DNA of 10,070 nucleotides from an uncultured Oscillospiraceae bacterium (lineage in GTDB: Bacteria; Bacillota; Clostridia; Oscillospirales; Acutalibacteraceae), in NCBI GenBank assembly GCA_900549945.1, contig URQJ01000059.1:1-10070 (forward strand). Direction: 5' to 3'. Shown piece after piece: positions 1 through 6,699 of this stretch. Every line of letters begins with the position of its first letter. The stretch's first letter is position 1. The translations under genes and the position numbers were made by a program. The notes beneath the pieces were generated by a model. It was given only the letters and a program-made list of their open reading frames with translations. It had not been told where the DNA came from and searched no databases.

Positions 1-783
1 GGCTGCCCGACGTGCCGCGCCGAATACCACAAGGCGCTCAAGACATACTTCACCGCGCACAAGGACCAGCTCTGCGAGACGTGCAATTCGCGCCTCGAGC
101 GCAATCCGATGCGCATTCTTGACTGCAAAAGCCCGGTCTGCGGCGAAATCGCGAAGGGTGCGCCGAAGATTCTCGACTACCTCTGCGGCGACTGCCGCGC
201 GCACTTTGAGAAGGTGCAGAGCCTGCTCACCGCGGTCGGCGTGGAATTCACGGTTGACCCCGGCATCGTCCGCGGCCTCGACTACTACACCCGCACGGTG
301 TTCGAGTTCATCTCCACGCGCTTCGGCTATGCGCTCGGCGGCGGCGGCCGCTACGACGGCCTTGTCGAGGAGATCGGCGGCAAGCCGACCCCGGCGCTCG
401 GCTTCGGCCTCGGCTTCGACCGCATCATGCTCGCGCTCGAGGAATTCGGCGCCGAGTTCCCGGACGAGGGCAAGTGCGAGCTGTACATCGCCTCGATGGG
501 CGAGGCGGCGCAGGTGAAGGCGTTCGAGCTCGTGAACGCGCTGCACCGCTGCGGCGTCGCGGCGGACTGCGACCTGTGCGCCCGCGGCCTCAAGGCGCAG
601 ATGAAGTACGCCGATAAGATCCGCGCGAGATACACGGTCGTGCTCGGCGACAACGAGCTTGAAAGCAGCAAAGCCGAGCTCAAGAACATGAAAACCGGCG
701 AGAAAAAGAAGCTCTCGATCGGCGAGGATTTCATCGACGCGTACCTCGCGGAGACGACCGCGCAGGACGACCTGTCGTTCTAA
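1..783 (+). CDS. hisS: Histidyl-tRNA synthetase, 3' part (5' end outside window)
   Basis: Class II aminoacyl-tRNA synthetase that charges tRNA-His in the cytoplasm. The frame is open from base 1, so 260 C-terminal residues are visible. Numbering from the window edge, the HisRS signature RGLDYYT is at 91-97 (R91 matches the catalytic arginine, E. coli Arg259), the GGGGRYD motif is at 113-119, and motif 3 (GFGLGFDR) ends at R141. The rest is the anticodon-binding domain. The first 65 residues form a cysteine-rich insertion with pairs C2/C5, C25/C28, C42/C47 and C62/C65, which looks metal-binding; I recall similar cysteines in other clostridial HisRS. The stop is TAA at 781-783. aspS follows after 129 bp, the usual hisS-aspS order of Firmicutes. 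Any T-box or promoter would lie upstream of the window. Confidence 0.96.
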   Translation, partial: GCPTCRAEYHKALKTYFTAHKDQLCETCNSRLERNPMRILDCKSPVCGEIAKGAPKILDYLCGDCRAHFEKVQSLLTAVGVEFTVDPGIVRGLDYYTRTVFEFISTRFGYALGGGGRYDGLVEEIGGKPTPALGFGLGFDRIMLALEEFGAEFPDEGKCELYIASMGEAAQVKAFELVNALHRCGVAADCDLCARGLKAQMKYADKIRARYTVVLGDNELESSKAELKNMKTGEKKKLSIGEDFIDAYLAETTAQDDLSF

Positions 784-912
784 AATCGAATCGCAGTAAG
801 CTGCGGGCCGCGCCGGGTCTCCTGCACGCCCGAAAAAGCGCGCGGGGCAGCCGCCGGCGCGCTTGCCCACAGAATTTCAGCCCATATTCAACACAGAGAA
901 AGAGGAAAAAAC

Positions 913-2697
913 ATGGTTCAGTCCAGAACACATACCTGCGGGGAGCTGCGGCTCTCCGACGCGGGAAAGACCGTCACGCTGGCCGGCTGGATGGAAAACA
1001 TCCGCGAGGTCGGCAGCAACTTCGCCTTCGTCGTGCTCCGCGATTTTTACGGCACGACGCAGGTCGTCATCGAAAACGAAGCGATGATGGCGCTTGTAAA
1101 GCCGCTCAACAAGGAATCGACGATCTCGGTCACGGGCGTCGTGCGCGAGCGCGAGAGCAAGAACCCGAAGCAGGCGACCGGTGACATCGAGGTTGTGCCC
1201 GCAGAGATCAAGGTGCTCGGCCGCTGCCGCTACAACGAGCTGCCGTTCGAGATCAACCATTCGCGCGAGGCCGACGAGAGCCAGCGCCTCAAGTACCGCT
1301 ATCTCGACCTGCGCAACCCGGCCGTGAAGAACAACATCCTGCTGCGCTGCAACGTTGTTTCGGCGCTGCGTCAGGCGATGACCGAGCACGGCTTCCTCGA
1401 GATCACGACGCCGATCCTCACGGCCTCCTCGCCGGAGGGCGCGCGCGACTACCTTGTCCCGGCGAGAAAGCACCCCGGCAAGTTCTATGCGCTGCCGCAG
1501 GCGCCGCAGCAGTTCAAGCAGCTTTTGATGACCGCGGGCTTCGACCGTTACTTCCAGATCGCCCCGTGCTTCCGCGACGAGGACGCGCGCGGCGACCGCT
1601 CGCCCGGCGAGTTCTACCAGCTCGATATGGAGATGGCGTTCGCCACGCAGGAGGACGTTTTCGCCGTCCTCGAGGACGTGCTGCCGCCGATCTTCGCGAA
1701 ATACGGCACGTACGACGTCGCGTCCTCTGCGCCGTTCACGCGCATCCCGTACCGGCAGGCGATGGAGGAATTCGGCTCCGATAAGCCGGACCTGCGCATC
1801 GACCTGCGCGTCAAGGACGTCACGGCTCTGCTTTCGGGCTGCGGCTTTGGCCCGTTCGAGGGCAATATCGTGAAAGCCGTGCCGGTTTCCGACTGCAAGC
1901 TCGCGCGCAAGGCTGTCGATAAGCTCTGTGCCGACGTCGAGGTGCAGGCCGGCCAGAAGCCGTACTGGTTCAAGATGGACGAAACCGGCGCGATCGCGGG
2001 CGGCATCGCGAAGTTTATCAACGCAAATCCCGAGACGGCGCAGGCCGTCACCGAGGCGCTCGGCCTCAAGCCGAACACGCTCGTGTTCCTCTCGGCCGGC
2101 AAGCTGACCGACGCGCAGAAAACCGCCGGCGTCATGCGCCGCATGCTCGGCACGGCGTGCGAGGGCCACATGGACAAGGCGCGCTACGAATTTTGCTGGA
2201 TCGTCGATTTCCCGATGTACGAGACCGGCGAGGAATCCGGCGAGCTCGAGTTCTGCCACAACCCGTTCTCGATGCCGACGGGCGGCATGGAGACGCTTTT
2301 GAAGGCCGAGCGCGGAGAGATCAGCCCGCTCGACATCATGGCTGACCAGTACGACCTCGTCTGCAACGGCGTGGAGCTCTCCTCCGGCGCGGTGCGGAAC
2401 CACGACCCGGAGATCATGGTCAAGGCGTTCGAGATGGTGCGCCTCGGCGAGGACGACGTGAAGGCGAAGTTCCCGGCTATGTACAACGCGTTCTGCTACG
2501 GCGCGCCGCCGCACGCGGGCATCGCCCCGGGCGTGGACCGCATGGTCATGCTGCTTTCGGGCGAGGAGTCGATCCGCGAGGTCATCGCGTTCCCGATGAA
2601 CAAGAGCGCGCAGGACGTGATGATGGACGCGCCGTCTACGGTTTCCAAGGCGCAGCTCGACGAGCTGCACATCGCGCTTGTACCCGAAGAAGAATGA
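913..2697 (+). CDS. aspS: Aspartyl-tRNA synthetase
   Basis: Class IIb aminoacyl-tRNA synthetase, 594 residues, a normal length for the bacterial type. An N-terminal OB-fold anticodon-binding domain (about 1-105) is followed by the catalytic core, with a bacterial GAD insertion at roughly 290-420. Motif 2 includes CFRDED from C219, with R221 matching the ATP-binding arginine (E. coli Arg217). Motif 3 (GIAPGVDR, 536-543) supplies R543 (E. coli Arg537). The form RGDRSPGEFYQLD after motif 2 and APPHAGIAPG before motif 3 resembles clostridial and alphaproteobacterial AspRS. The ATG at 913 has an AGAGG site at 901-905. No convincing promoter is seen in the 129 bp after hisS, so co-transcription is likely. 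The stop overlaps the next start. Whether it also charges tRNA-Asn cannot be judged here. Confidence 0.97.
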   Translation: MVQSRTHTCGELRLSDAGKTVTLAGWMENIREVGSNFAFVVLRDFYGTTQVVIENEAMMALVKPLNKESTISVTGVVRERESKNPKQATGDIEVVPAEIKVLGRCRYNELPFEINHSREADESQRLKYRYLDLRNPAVKNNILLRCNVVSALRQAMTEHGFLEITTPILTASSPEGARDYLVPARKHPGKFYALPQAPQQFKQLLMTAGFDRYFQIAPCFRDEDARGDRSPGEFYQLDMEMAFATQEDVFAVLEDVLPPIFAKYGTYDVASSAPFTRIPYRQAMEEFGSDKPDLRIDLRVKDVTALLSGCGFGPFEGNIVKAVPVSDCKLARKAVDKLCADVEVQAGQKPYWFKMDETGAIAGGIAKFINANPETAQAVTEALGLKPNTLVFLSAGKLTDAQKTAGVMRRMLGTACEGHMDKARYEFCWIVDFPMYETGEESGELEFCHNPFSMPTGGMETLLKAERGEISPLDIMADQYDLVCNGVELSSGAVRNHDPEIMVKAFEMVRLGEDDVKAKFPAMYNAFCYGAPPHAGIAPGVDRMVMLLSGEESIREVIAFPMNKSAQDVMMDAPSTVSKAQLDELHIALVPEEE

Positions 2698-3302
2698 GTT
2701 TTTCAAGCGAAATCAAGGCGTATGCGGGCGCGCGGTTTTCGGACACGGATTTCACCGACGCTTCGCTGACAGGCTTTACCTTTCAGAAGTGCGATTTCCG
2801 CGGCGCGGTCCTTTCGGGCGCGCTGCTCGAAAAGTGCCGGTTTTCGGCCTGCGCGTTCGACTTTGCGCGGCTGAACGACGTGCTGTGCCGCAATACGGCC
2901 TTTGAAAACTGCACGTTTTCCGGGGCGAGCCTCTTTGTCTCTGAATTCCACGGCTGCCGGTGCACGGGCTGTAATTTTGCGGGCGCCGATCTCACAGGCT
3001 GGGTCGTGCGCAGCGGCGCGCTCGAATACTGCGTGCTCGACGGCTGCATGCTCCGCAAGCAGGATTTTGCAGGCGTGAACCTGCGCGGCACGAATTTCAG
3101 CGACGCCGACCTTGAGAAGGCAAGCCTTTCGGGCTGCGACCTGACGGAGACGGTGTTCCGCAATGCGAAGCTGAAGGGCTGCGACCTGCGCGGCGCGAAG
3201 TGGGCGCGCACAGATATCCGCTTTGCAAAGCTCGGCGATACGGCGGTTGACCTCGACGGCGCGGTGTACCTTGCGCACTGCCTCGGCGCCGTCGTCAAAT
3301 AA
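2694..3302 (+). CDS. Pentapeptide-repeat protein, Qnr/MfpA-like fold
   Basis: A 202-residue protein built from tandem pentapeptides of the A(D/N)LXX type. From F15 to A184 I read 34 consecutive five-residue units with Leu or Phe leading most of them and Ala or Cys usually in fourth place. There is no break in register, so a right-handed quadrilateral beta-helix of about 8.5 turns is expected. A short tail (DLDGAVYLAHCLGAVV) probably caps the helix. No signal peptide or membrane segment is seen, so it should be cytoplasmic. Proteins of this fold include Qnr and MfpA, which mimic DNA and protect gyrase, but many members have no known role and the absence of loops differs from Qnr. The ATG lies inside the aspS stop (ATGA), which implies translational coupling. 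It is rich in cysteine. Confidence 0.9.
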   Translation: MSFSSEIKAYAGARFSDTDFTDASLTGFTFQKCDFRGAVLSGALLEKCRFSACAFDFARLNDVLCRNTAFENCTFSGASLFVSEFHGCRCTGCNFAGADLTGWVVRSGALEYCVLDGCMLRKQDFAGVNLRGTNFSDADLEKASLSGCDLTETVFRNAKLKGCDLRGAKWARTDIRFAKLGDTAVDLDGAVYLAHCLGAVVK

Positions 3303-3346
3303 ATGAATAAGCCGTGCTGCGCGGGCGTAGTCCGCGCGGCCGGATG

Positions 3347-3383
3347 AAAGGGCCGCCGGATAGTCAAATCGGGCGGCCCTTTT
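3347..3383 (+). terminator. Intrinsic terminator after the hisS-aspS-pentapeptide block
   Basis: A perfect 11-bp inverted repeat (3347-3357 with 3372-3382, core gggccgcc/ggcggccc) encloses a 14-nt loop. The stem is AAA-led and runs into TTTT at 3380-3383. A second GC-rich hairpin (3319-3324 with 3332-3337) stands just upstream and may add to termination. It lies 44 bp after the stop of the pentapeptide gene, as expected for the end of that transcript. Confidence 0.85.
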
Positions 3384-3504
3384 CGCGCCCCGCGCAAAAA
3401 TACGGCGCCGCCGCACAGGCCGCCGGAAAGGAAAAAACGGCGTAAAGCGGCGGAGCGGAAGTCGATTTCCGGGCGCAGGCAGTTTTTATATTATGTTTTA
3501 ATTT

Positions 3505-3551
3505 TTGGTATATTTTGATTGACATAATAAAACAGGCACAAGATATTGTAG
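3505..3551. promoter_or_regulatory. Putative tandem NrdR boxes upstream of nrdD
   Basis: NrdR binds pairs of 16-bp boxes near acaCWATATATWGtgt, usually 15-16 bp apart. The box at 3536-3551 has core CAAGATATTG, 9 of 10 to the consensus core. The box at 3505-3520 has core GTATATTTTG, 8 of 10 but with poor flanks. The gap is exactly 15 bp (3521-3535), so the centres are 31 bp apart, three helical turns. The boxes cover the -35 and -10 of the upstream promoter candidate and sit just 5' of the consensus promoter. The upstream box alone would not be convincing in AT-rich DNA; spacing and gene context carry the call. NrdR itself is not in the window. Confidence 0.6.
3519..3547 (+). promoter_or_regulatory. 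Second nrdD promoter candidate (P1)
   Basis: TTGACA at 3519-3524 and GATATT at 3542-3547 (4 of 6 to TATAAT) are separated by 17 bp in an AT-rich context. The -35 overlaps the end of the upstream NrdR-like box and the -10 lies within the downstream one, so NrdR binding would block it. It is weaker than the promoter 41 bp downstream. Confidence 0.45.
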
Positions 3552-3559
3552 ATCGGCTC

Positions 3560-3588
3560 TTGACACGCCGCAGGAAAAGGAATATAAT
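3560..3588 (+). promoter_or_regulatory. Consensus sigma-A promoter of nrdD (P2)
   Basis: TTGACA at 3560-3565 and TATAAT at 3583-3588, both perfect, with the optimal 17-bp spacer. AT-rich DNA upstream (3481-3530) could act as an UP element. Transcription should start near 3595, giving a leader of about 58 nt before the nrdD ATG. This position rules out an nrdD start upstream of about 3595. Confidence 0.88.
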
Positions 3589-3652
3589 CAGAGGCACACG
3601 GAAAACGGTAATCGGCCGCGCCGGAGGAAAAATCAGAAGGGGTCTAAGCAGG

Positions 3653-5950
3653 ATGGTCAAGTACATTGTCAAGCGCAACGGGGAAAAGGTTTCCTTTGAC
3701 GCAAAGAAGATTCGAAACGCGATTTTTAAGGCCAATATCCGCATCGCGGCGGAGCGCATGAGCGATGCCGATCTCGACAGCCTGACCGCGGAGGTGATCG
3801 AAGCGTTCGGGGACAGCAAGACCGTGCCGACGGTCGAGCAGATTCAGGACGTCGTGGAGGAGAAGCTGATCGCCGCGGACTACGCCAAGACGGCGAAGGC
3901 GTACATCCTCTACCGCGCGGAGCACCAGCGCCTGCGCGAGATGGACGATGAGCTCGTGAAAATTTATCAGGATCTGACCTTCAAGCCGGCCGAGGACGCG
4001 GATTTGAAGCGCGAAAACGCGAATATCAACGCGGATTCCGCGATGGGCACGATGCTGAAATACGGCTCGGAGGGCGCGAAGAGCTTTTACGACAAATACG
4101 TGATCCCGCCGGAGATCGCAAAGGCGCACGCCAACGGCGACATCCACATCCACGACAAGGATTTTTACACGCTGACCGAGACCTGCTGCCAGATCGACCT
4201 CGTCAAGCTGTTTGACGGCGGCTTTTCCACCGGCCACGGCTACCTGCGCGAGCCGAAGGACATCCGCAGCTACGCGGCGCTCGCGTGCATTGCGATTCAG
4301 GCGAACCAGAACGAGATGCACGGCGGCCAGAGCGTGCCGAACTTCGACTACGCGATGGCGCTCGGCGTGAAAAAGACGTTCCGCAAGCAGTATTTCTCGG
4401 CGCTCACCCAGTATTTCGAGGTGCGCCACAATATGGCGCATGCGGACGCGGCGGGGCTTGCGGAGGCTGTCCGCACGGCGCTCGGCGGCGATGTGACGAT
4501 CGGCACGGCGAAGGCGTACGCGCAGCGCGTGGAGGAATTTCTGCCGCGCCACCAGCGCGAAAACGGCTTTGAGGAAATCATCGCCGAGGAGGCGCGCGAC
4601 GCGGCCGACTACGCCGAGCGTACCGCATGGCGCGAGACGGACAACGCGACGAAGCAGGCGATGGAGGCGCTCGTGCACAACCTGAACACGATGAATTCCC
4701 GTGCCGGCGCGCAGGTGCCGTTCAGCTCGCTGAACTACGGCACCGATACGTCGCCCGAGGGCCGCATGGCGGTGCGCAACCTGCTGGACGCGACGGAGGC
4801 CGGCCTCGGCGACGGCGAAACGCCGATTTTCCCGGTGCAGATCTTCAAGGTCAAGGAGGGCGTCAACTACAACGAGGGCGACCCGAACTACGACCTGTTC
4901 AAGCACGCGATGCGCTGCTCGGCGAAGCGCCTGTTCCCGAACTTCAGCTTTCTCGACGCGCCGTTCAACCTGCAATATTACAAGCCGGGCGACTACAACA
5001 GCGAGGTGGCGTATATGGGCTGCCGCACGCGCGTGATGGGCAACGTGCACGACCCGGAGCGCGAGGTCACCTGCGGGCGCGGCAACCTGAGCTTCACCTC
5101 GATCAACCTGCCGCGGCTGGGCATTGAAGCGAAGGGCGACGTCAAAAAGTTTTACGAGCTGCTCGACGCGCAGCTCGCGATCGTCGAGGAGCAGCTTTTG
5201 CACCGCTTCAAGATCCAGTGCAGCAAGAAGGCGTACAACTACCCGTTTTTGATGGGGCAGGGCGTGTGGATCGATTCCGAGAAGCTCGGCCGCGACGATT
5301 CAGTGGCGGAGGTTTTAAAGCACGGCACGCTTTCGGTCGGCTTCATCGGCCTTGCCGAAACGCTTAAAGCGCTGACCGGCAAGCACCACGGCGAGAGCGA
5401 GGAGAGCTGGAAATTAGGCTACGAGATCATCCACTATATGCGCGCGTGTATGGATCAAAAGAGCCGCGAGACGGGCCTCAACTGGACGCTGCTCGCGACG
5501 CCCGCCGAAGGCCTTTCCGGCCGCTTCCTGCGCATTGACCAGAAAAAATACGGTAAGATCGAGGGCGTGACCGACCGCGAATACTACACGAATTCTTTCC
5601 ATGTGCCGGTGTACTACGGCATCAGCGCCTTCAAGAAGATCCAAAAGGAGGCGCCGTTCCACGCGCTGACGAACGCCGGGCACATCAGCTACGTCGAGCT
5701 GGACGGCGACATCTGCAAGAATATCGATGCGTTTGAGAGCGTGATCCGCTGCATGAAGGAGGCCGGCATCGGCTATGGCTCGGTGAACCATCCGGTCGAC
5801 CGCGACCCGGTCTGCGGCTACAGCGGCATCATCGGCGACGTGTGCCCGCGCTGCGGCCGCCATGCCGGCGAGGGCGTCCCGGTCGAGAAGCTCGCCGAGC
5901 TGCGCAAGAAGTACCACGACGTGCCGGATTATTCGCATTTGATCCGATGA
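3653..5950 (+). CDS. nrdD: Anaerobic (class III) ribonucleotide reductase, large piece lacking the glycyl-radical segment
   Basis: Catalyses oxygen-sensitive reduction of ribonucleoside triphosphates to dNTPs. From ATG 3653 it has 765 residues. An ATP-cone allosteric domain (about 1-95, beginning VKYIVKRNGEKVSFDAKKI) precedes the ten-stranded barrel. C178/C179 in TETCCQ match the first active-site cysteine (E. coli Cys175), C457 in YMGCRTR the thiyl-radical cysteine on the finger loop, and N478 in GRGNL the asparagine of formate-using enzymes. Near the C-terminus C721, C731 and C734 form most of a zinc site, with Asp718 where a fourth cysteine is often found. Full-length relatives continue into an RxxGY glycyl-radical motif; here the protein ends at SHLIR without one. 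The motif is encoded at 6700-6870. The start is set by the consensus promoter upstream and AGAAGGGG at 3635-3642. Arginine codons are almost all CGC. Confidence 0.95.
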   Translation: MVKYIVKRNGEKVSFDAKKIRNAIFKANIRIAAERMSDADLDSLTAEVIEAFGDSKTVPTVEQIQDVVEEKLIAADYAKTAKAYILYRAEHQRLREMDDELVKIYQDLTFKPAEDADLKRENANINADSAMGTMLKYGSEGAKSFYDKYVIPPEIAKAHANGDIHIHDKDFYTLTETCCQIDLVKLFDGGFSTGHGYLREPKDIRSYAALACIAIQANQNEMHGGQSVPNFDYAMALGVKKTFRKQYFSALTQYFEVRHNMAHADAAGLAEAVRTALGGDVTIGTAKAYAQRVEEFLPRHQRENGFEEIIAEEARDAADYAERTAWRETDNATKQAMEALVHNLNTMNSRAGAQVPFSSLNYGTDTSPEGRMAVRNLLDATEAGLGDGETPIFPVQIFKVKEGVNYNEGDPNYDLFKHAMRCSAKRLFPNFSFLDAPFNLQYYKPGDYNSEVAYMGCRTRVMGNVHDPEREVTCGRGNLSFTSINLPRLGIEAKGDVKKFYELLDAQLAIVEEQLLHRFKIQCSKKAYNYPFLMGQGVWIDSEKLGRDDSVAEVLKHGTLSVGFIGLAETLKALTGKHHGESEESWKLGYEIIHYMRACMDQKSRETGLNWTLLATPAEGLSGRFLRIDQKKYGKIEGVTDREYYTNSFHVPVYYGISAFKKIQKEAPFHALTNAGHISYVELDGDICKNIDAFESVIRCMKEAGIGYGSVNHPVDRDPVCGYSGIIGDVCPRCGRHAGEGVPVEKLAELRKKYHDVPDYSHLIR

Positions 5951-5970
5951 GCAGCGAAGGGGACGGGTTT

Positions 5971-6651
5971 ATGAGAGTTTTTCTGATCCGACACGCGGAG
6001 AGCTACAGCAACACACAGGGGCGGATGATGTCCACAACGGATCTTGCCCTTACGGAAAAGGGAATCCGGCAGGCGGAGCGCGCGGGAATCGCCCTGCACA
6101 CCGCATTGCGGGGAAAGGAGCGGCTCTATGTATTCAGCAGTCCGCTGCTCCGCACGCGGCAGACTGCGGAGGCGGTGCTGCGTCAGTTTCCCGCTGCGCC
6201 CGCAGTCCGTGAAACCGCAGATCTGAGGGAAATGGAGCTGGGCTTGCTGGAGGGCCTGACCTGGCAGGAGCGGGATCGCCTGTATCCGCAGGTATGTCTG
6301 GAAAGGGGGCTTTCCGAAGCGGAGGCGCCGGGCGGAGAATCGTTTGCAGATGTCCAGCGGCGGTGCCGGCAGTTCGTGGACAAATCGCTTGCCGAGCTTC
6401 CCGATTCCGCGGCCGTTTTGGTCTTTTCGCATGGAATTACGCTGCGGGTGTTCACAAACGTCCTGCTCCGGCGGCCGGCCGGCGATGTAAACCGGCTGAA
6501 CTGGATGGAGCACACGGCGGTCACGGAAATTGCCTGCGACATGCAGAACGGCGGTGCGCGCCCGGTGCGCATCAACGACTACACGCACCTGAAGGAGCTT
6601 TGCACGGCGGACTTTGCCCGGTGGGGATTGTTTGCCGGTGCAGAATATTGA
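5971..6651 (+). CDS. Histidine phosphatase family protein (phosphoglycerate mutase-like)
   Basis: A 226-residue branch-1 histidine phosphatase. The catalytic signature RHAES places R7 and phospho-acceptor H8. R61 or R63 in SSPLLRTRQ is the second phosphate-binding arginine, E87 in LREMELG the probable acid/base, and H154 in FSHG the second catalytic histidine. All key residues are present, so it should be active, probably cytoplasmic; the substrate (sugar phosphate, nucleotide or alpha-ribazole phosphate) cannot be read from sequence. ATG 5971 has AAGGGG at 5957-5962; an alternative ATG at 5947 overlaps the nrdD stop but lacks a good site. Arginine codons differ from the flanking nrdD pieces (14 of 25 CGG, 5 CGC), which suggests a foreign origin. 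It separates the NrdD core from its radical domain. Confidence 0.9.
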   Translation: MRVFLIRHAESYSNTQGRMMSTTDLALTEKGIRQAERAGIALHTALRGKERLYVFSSPLLRTRQTAEAVLRQFPAAPAVRETADLREMELGLLEGLTWQERDRLYPQVCLERGLSEAEAPGGESFADVQRRCRQFVDKSLAELPDSAAVLVFSHGITLRVFTNVLLRRPAGDVNRLNWMEHTAVTEIACDMQNGGARPVRINDYTHLKELCTADFARWGLFAGAEY

Positions 6652-6685
6652 ACTGCCCGGGAGAGCGGGCGGCAGACACAGATAC

Positions 6686-6691
6686 AGGAGG
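6686..6691 (+). promoter_or_regulatory. Perfect Shine-Dalgarno of the small glycyl-radical ORF
   Basis: AGGAGG stands 8 nt before the ATG at 6700. It is the main sign that the 56-codon ORF is translated on its own and is not merely the tail of a broken nrdD. Confidence 0.85.
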
Positions 6692-6699
6692 AAAAGCAT

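Larger units (their letters stand above)
3303..3652. other. 350-bp intergenic region between the aspS block and nrdD
   Basis: The left part (3303-3383) holds two hairpins: a GC-rich one at 3319-3324/3332-3337, then the intrinsic terminator. The middle (3384-3480) is GC-rich with purine tracts and one 5-bp hairpin (3456-3460/3467-3471); I see no gene or clear signal in it. The right part (3481-3600) turns sharply AT-rich and carries the nrd promoters and putative NrdR boxes. The last 60 bp are the expected nrdD leader. An open frame runs in from 3515 in the nrdD frame, but the consensus promoter lies inside it, so it is not counted as coding. Confidence 0.75.

Noticed and set aside
838..862. 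Hairpin between hisS and aspS as a terminator
   Set aside because: The stem (gcgcgc, 6 bp) has no T-run after it and a loop of 13 nt. The small perfect hairpin at 792-805 also lacks a T-run. hisS and aspS are probably co-transcribed.
863..888. Promoter for aspS (TTGCCC and CATATT)
   Set aside because: Spacing is only 14 bp and both hexamers are poor.
877..2706. Long minus-strand open frame opposite aspS
   Set aside because: It is antisense to a certain aspS. The product is low-complexity Arg/Ala/Val/Leu-rich, typical of the reverse frame of GC-rich genes. The same applies to minus-strand frames at 3644-5203 and 7599-9956.
3515..3652. N-terminal extension of NrdD by 46 codons from an upstream in-frame start
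   Set aside because: The extension contains the consensus promoter (3560-3588), lacks a ribosome site, and the translated stretch does not look like NrdD. The ATP cone begins right after ATG 3653.
5842..5970. Earlier starts for the phosphatase, including ATG 5947 overlapping the nrdD stop
   Set aside because: The RHAES domain begins right at ATG 5971, which has AAGGGG at good distance. The upstream residues lie over NrdD coding or look unrelated.
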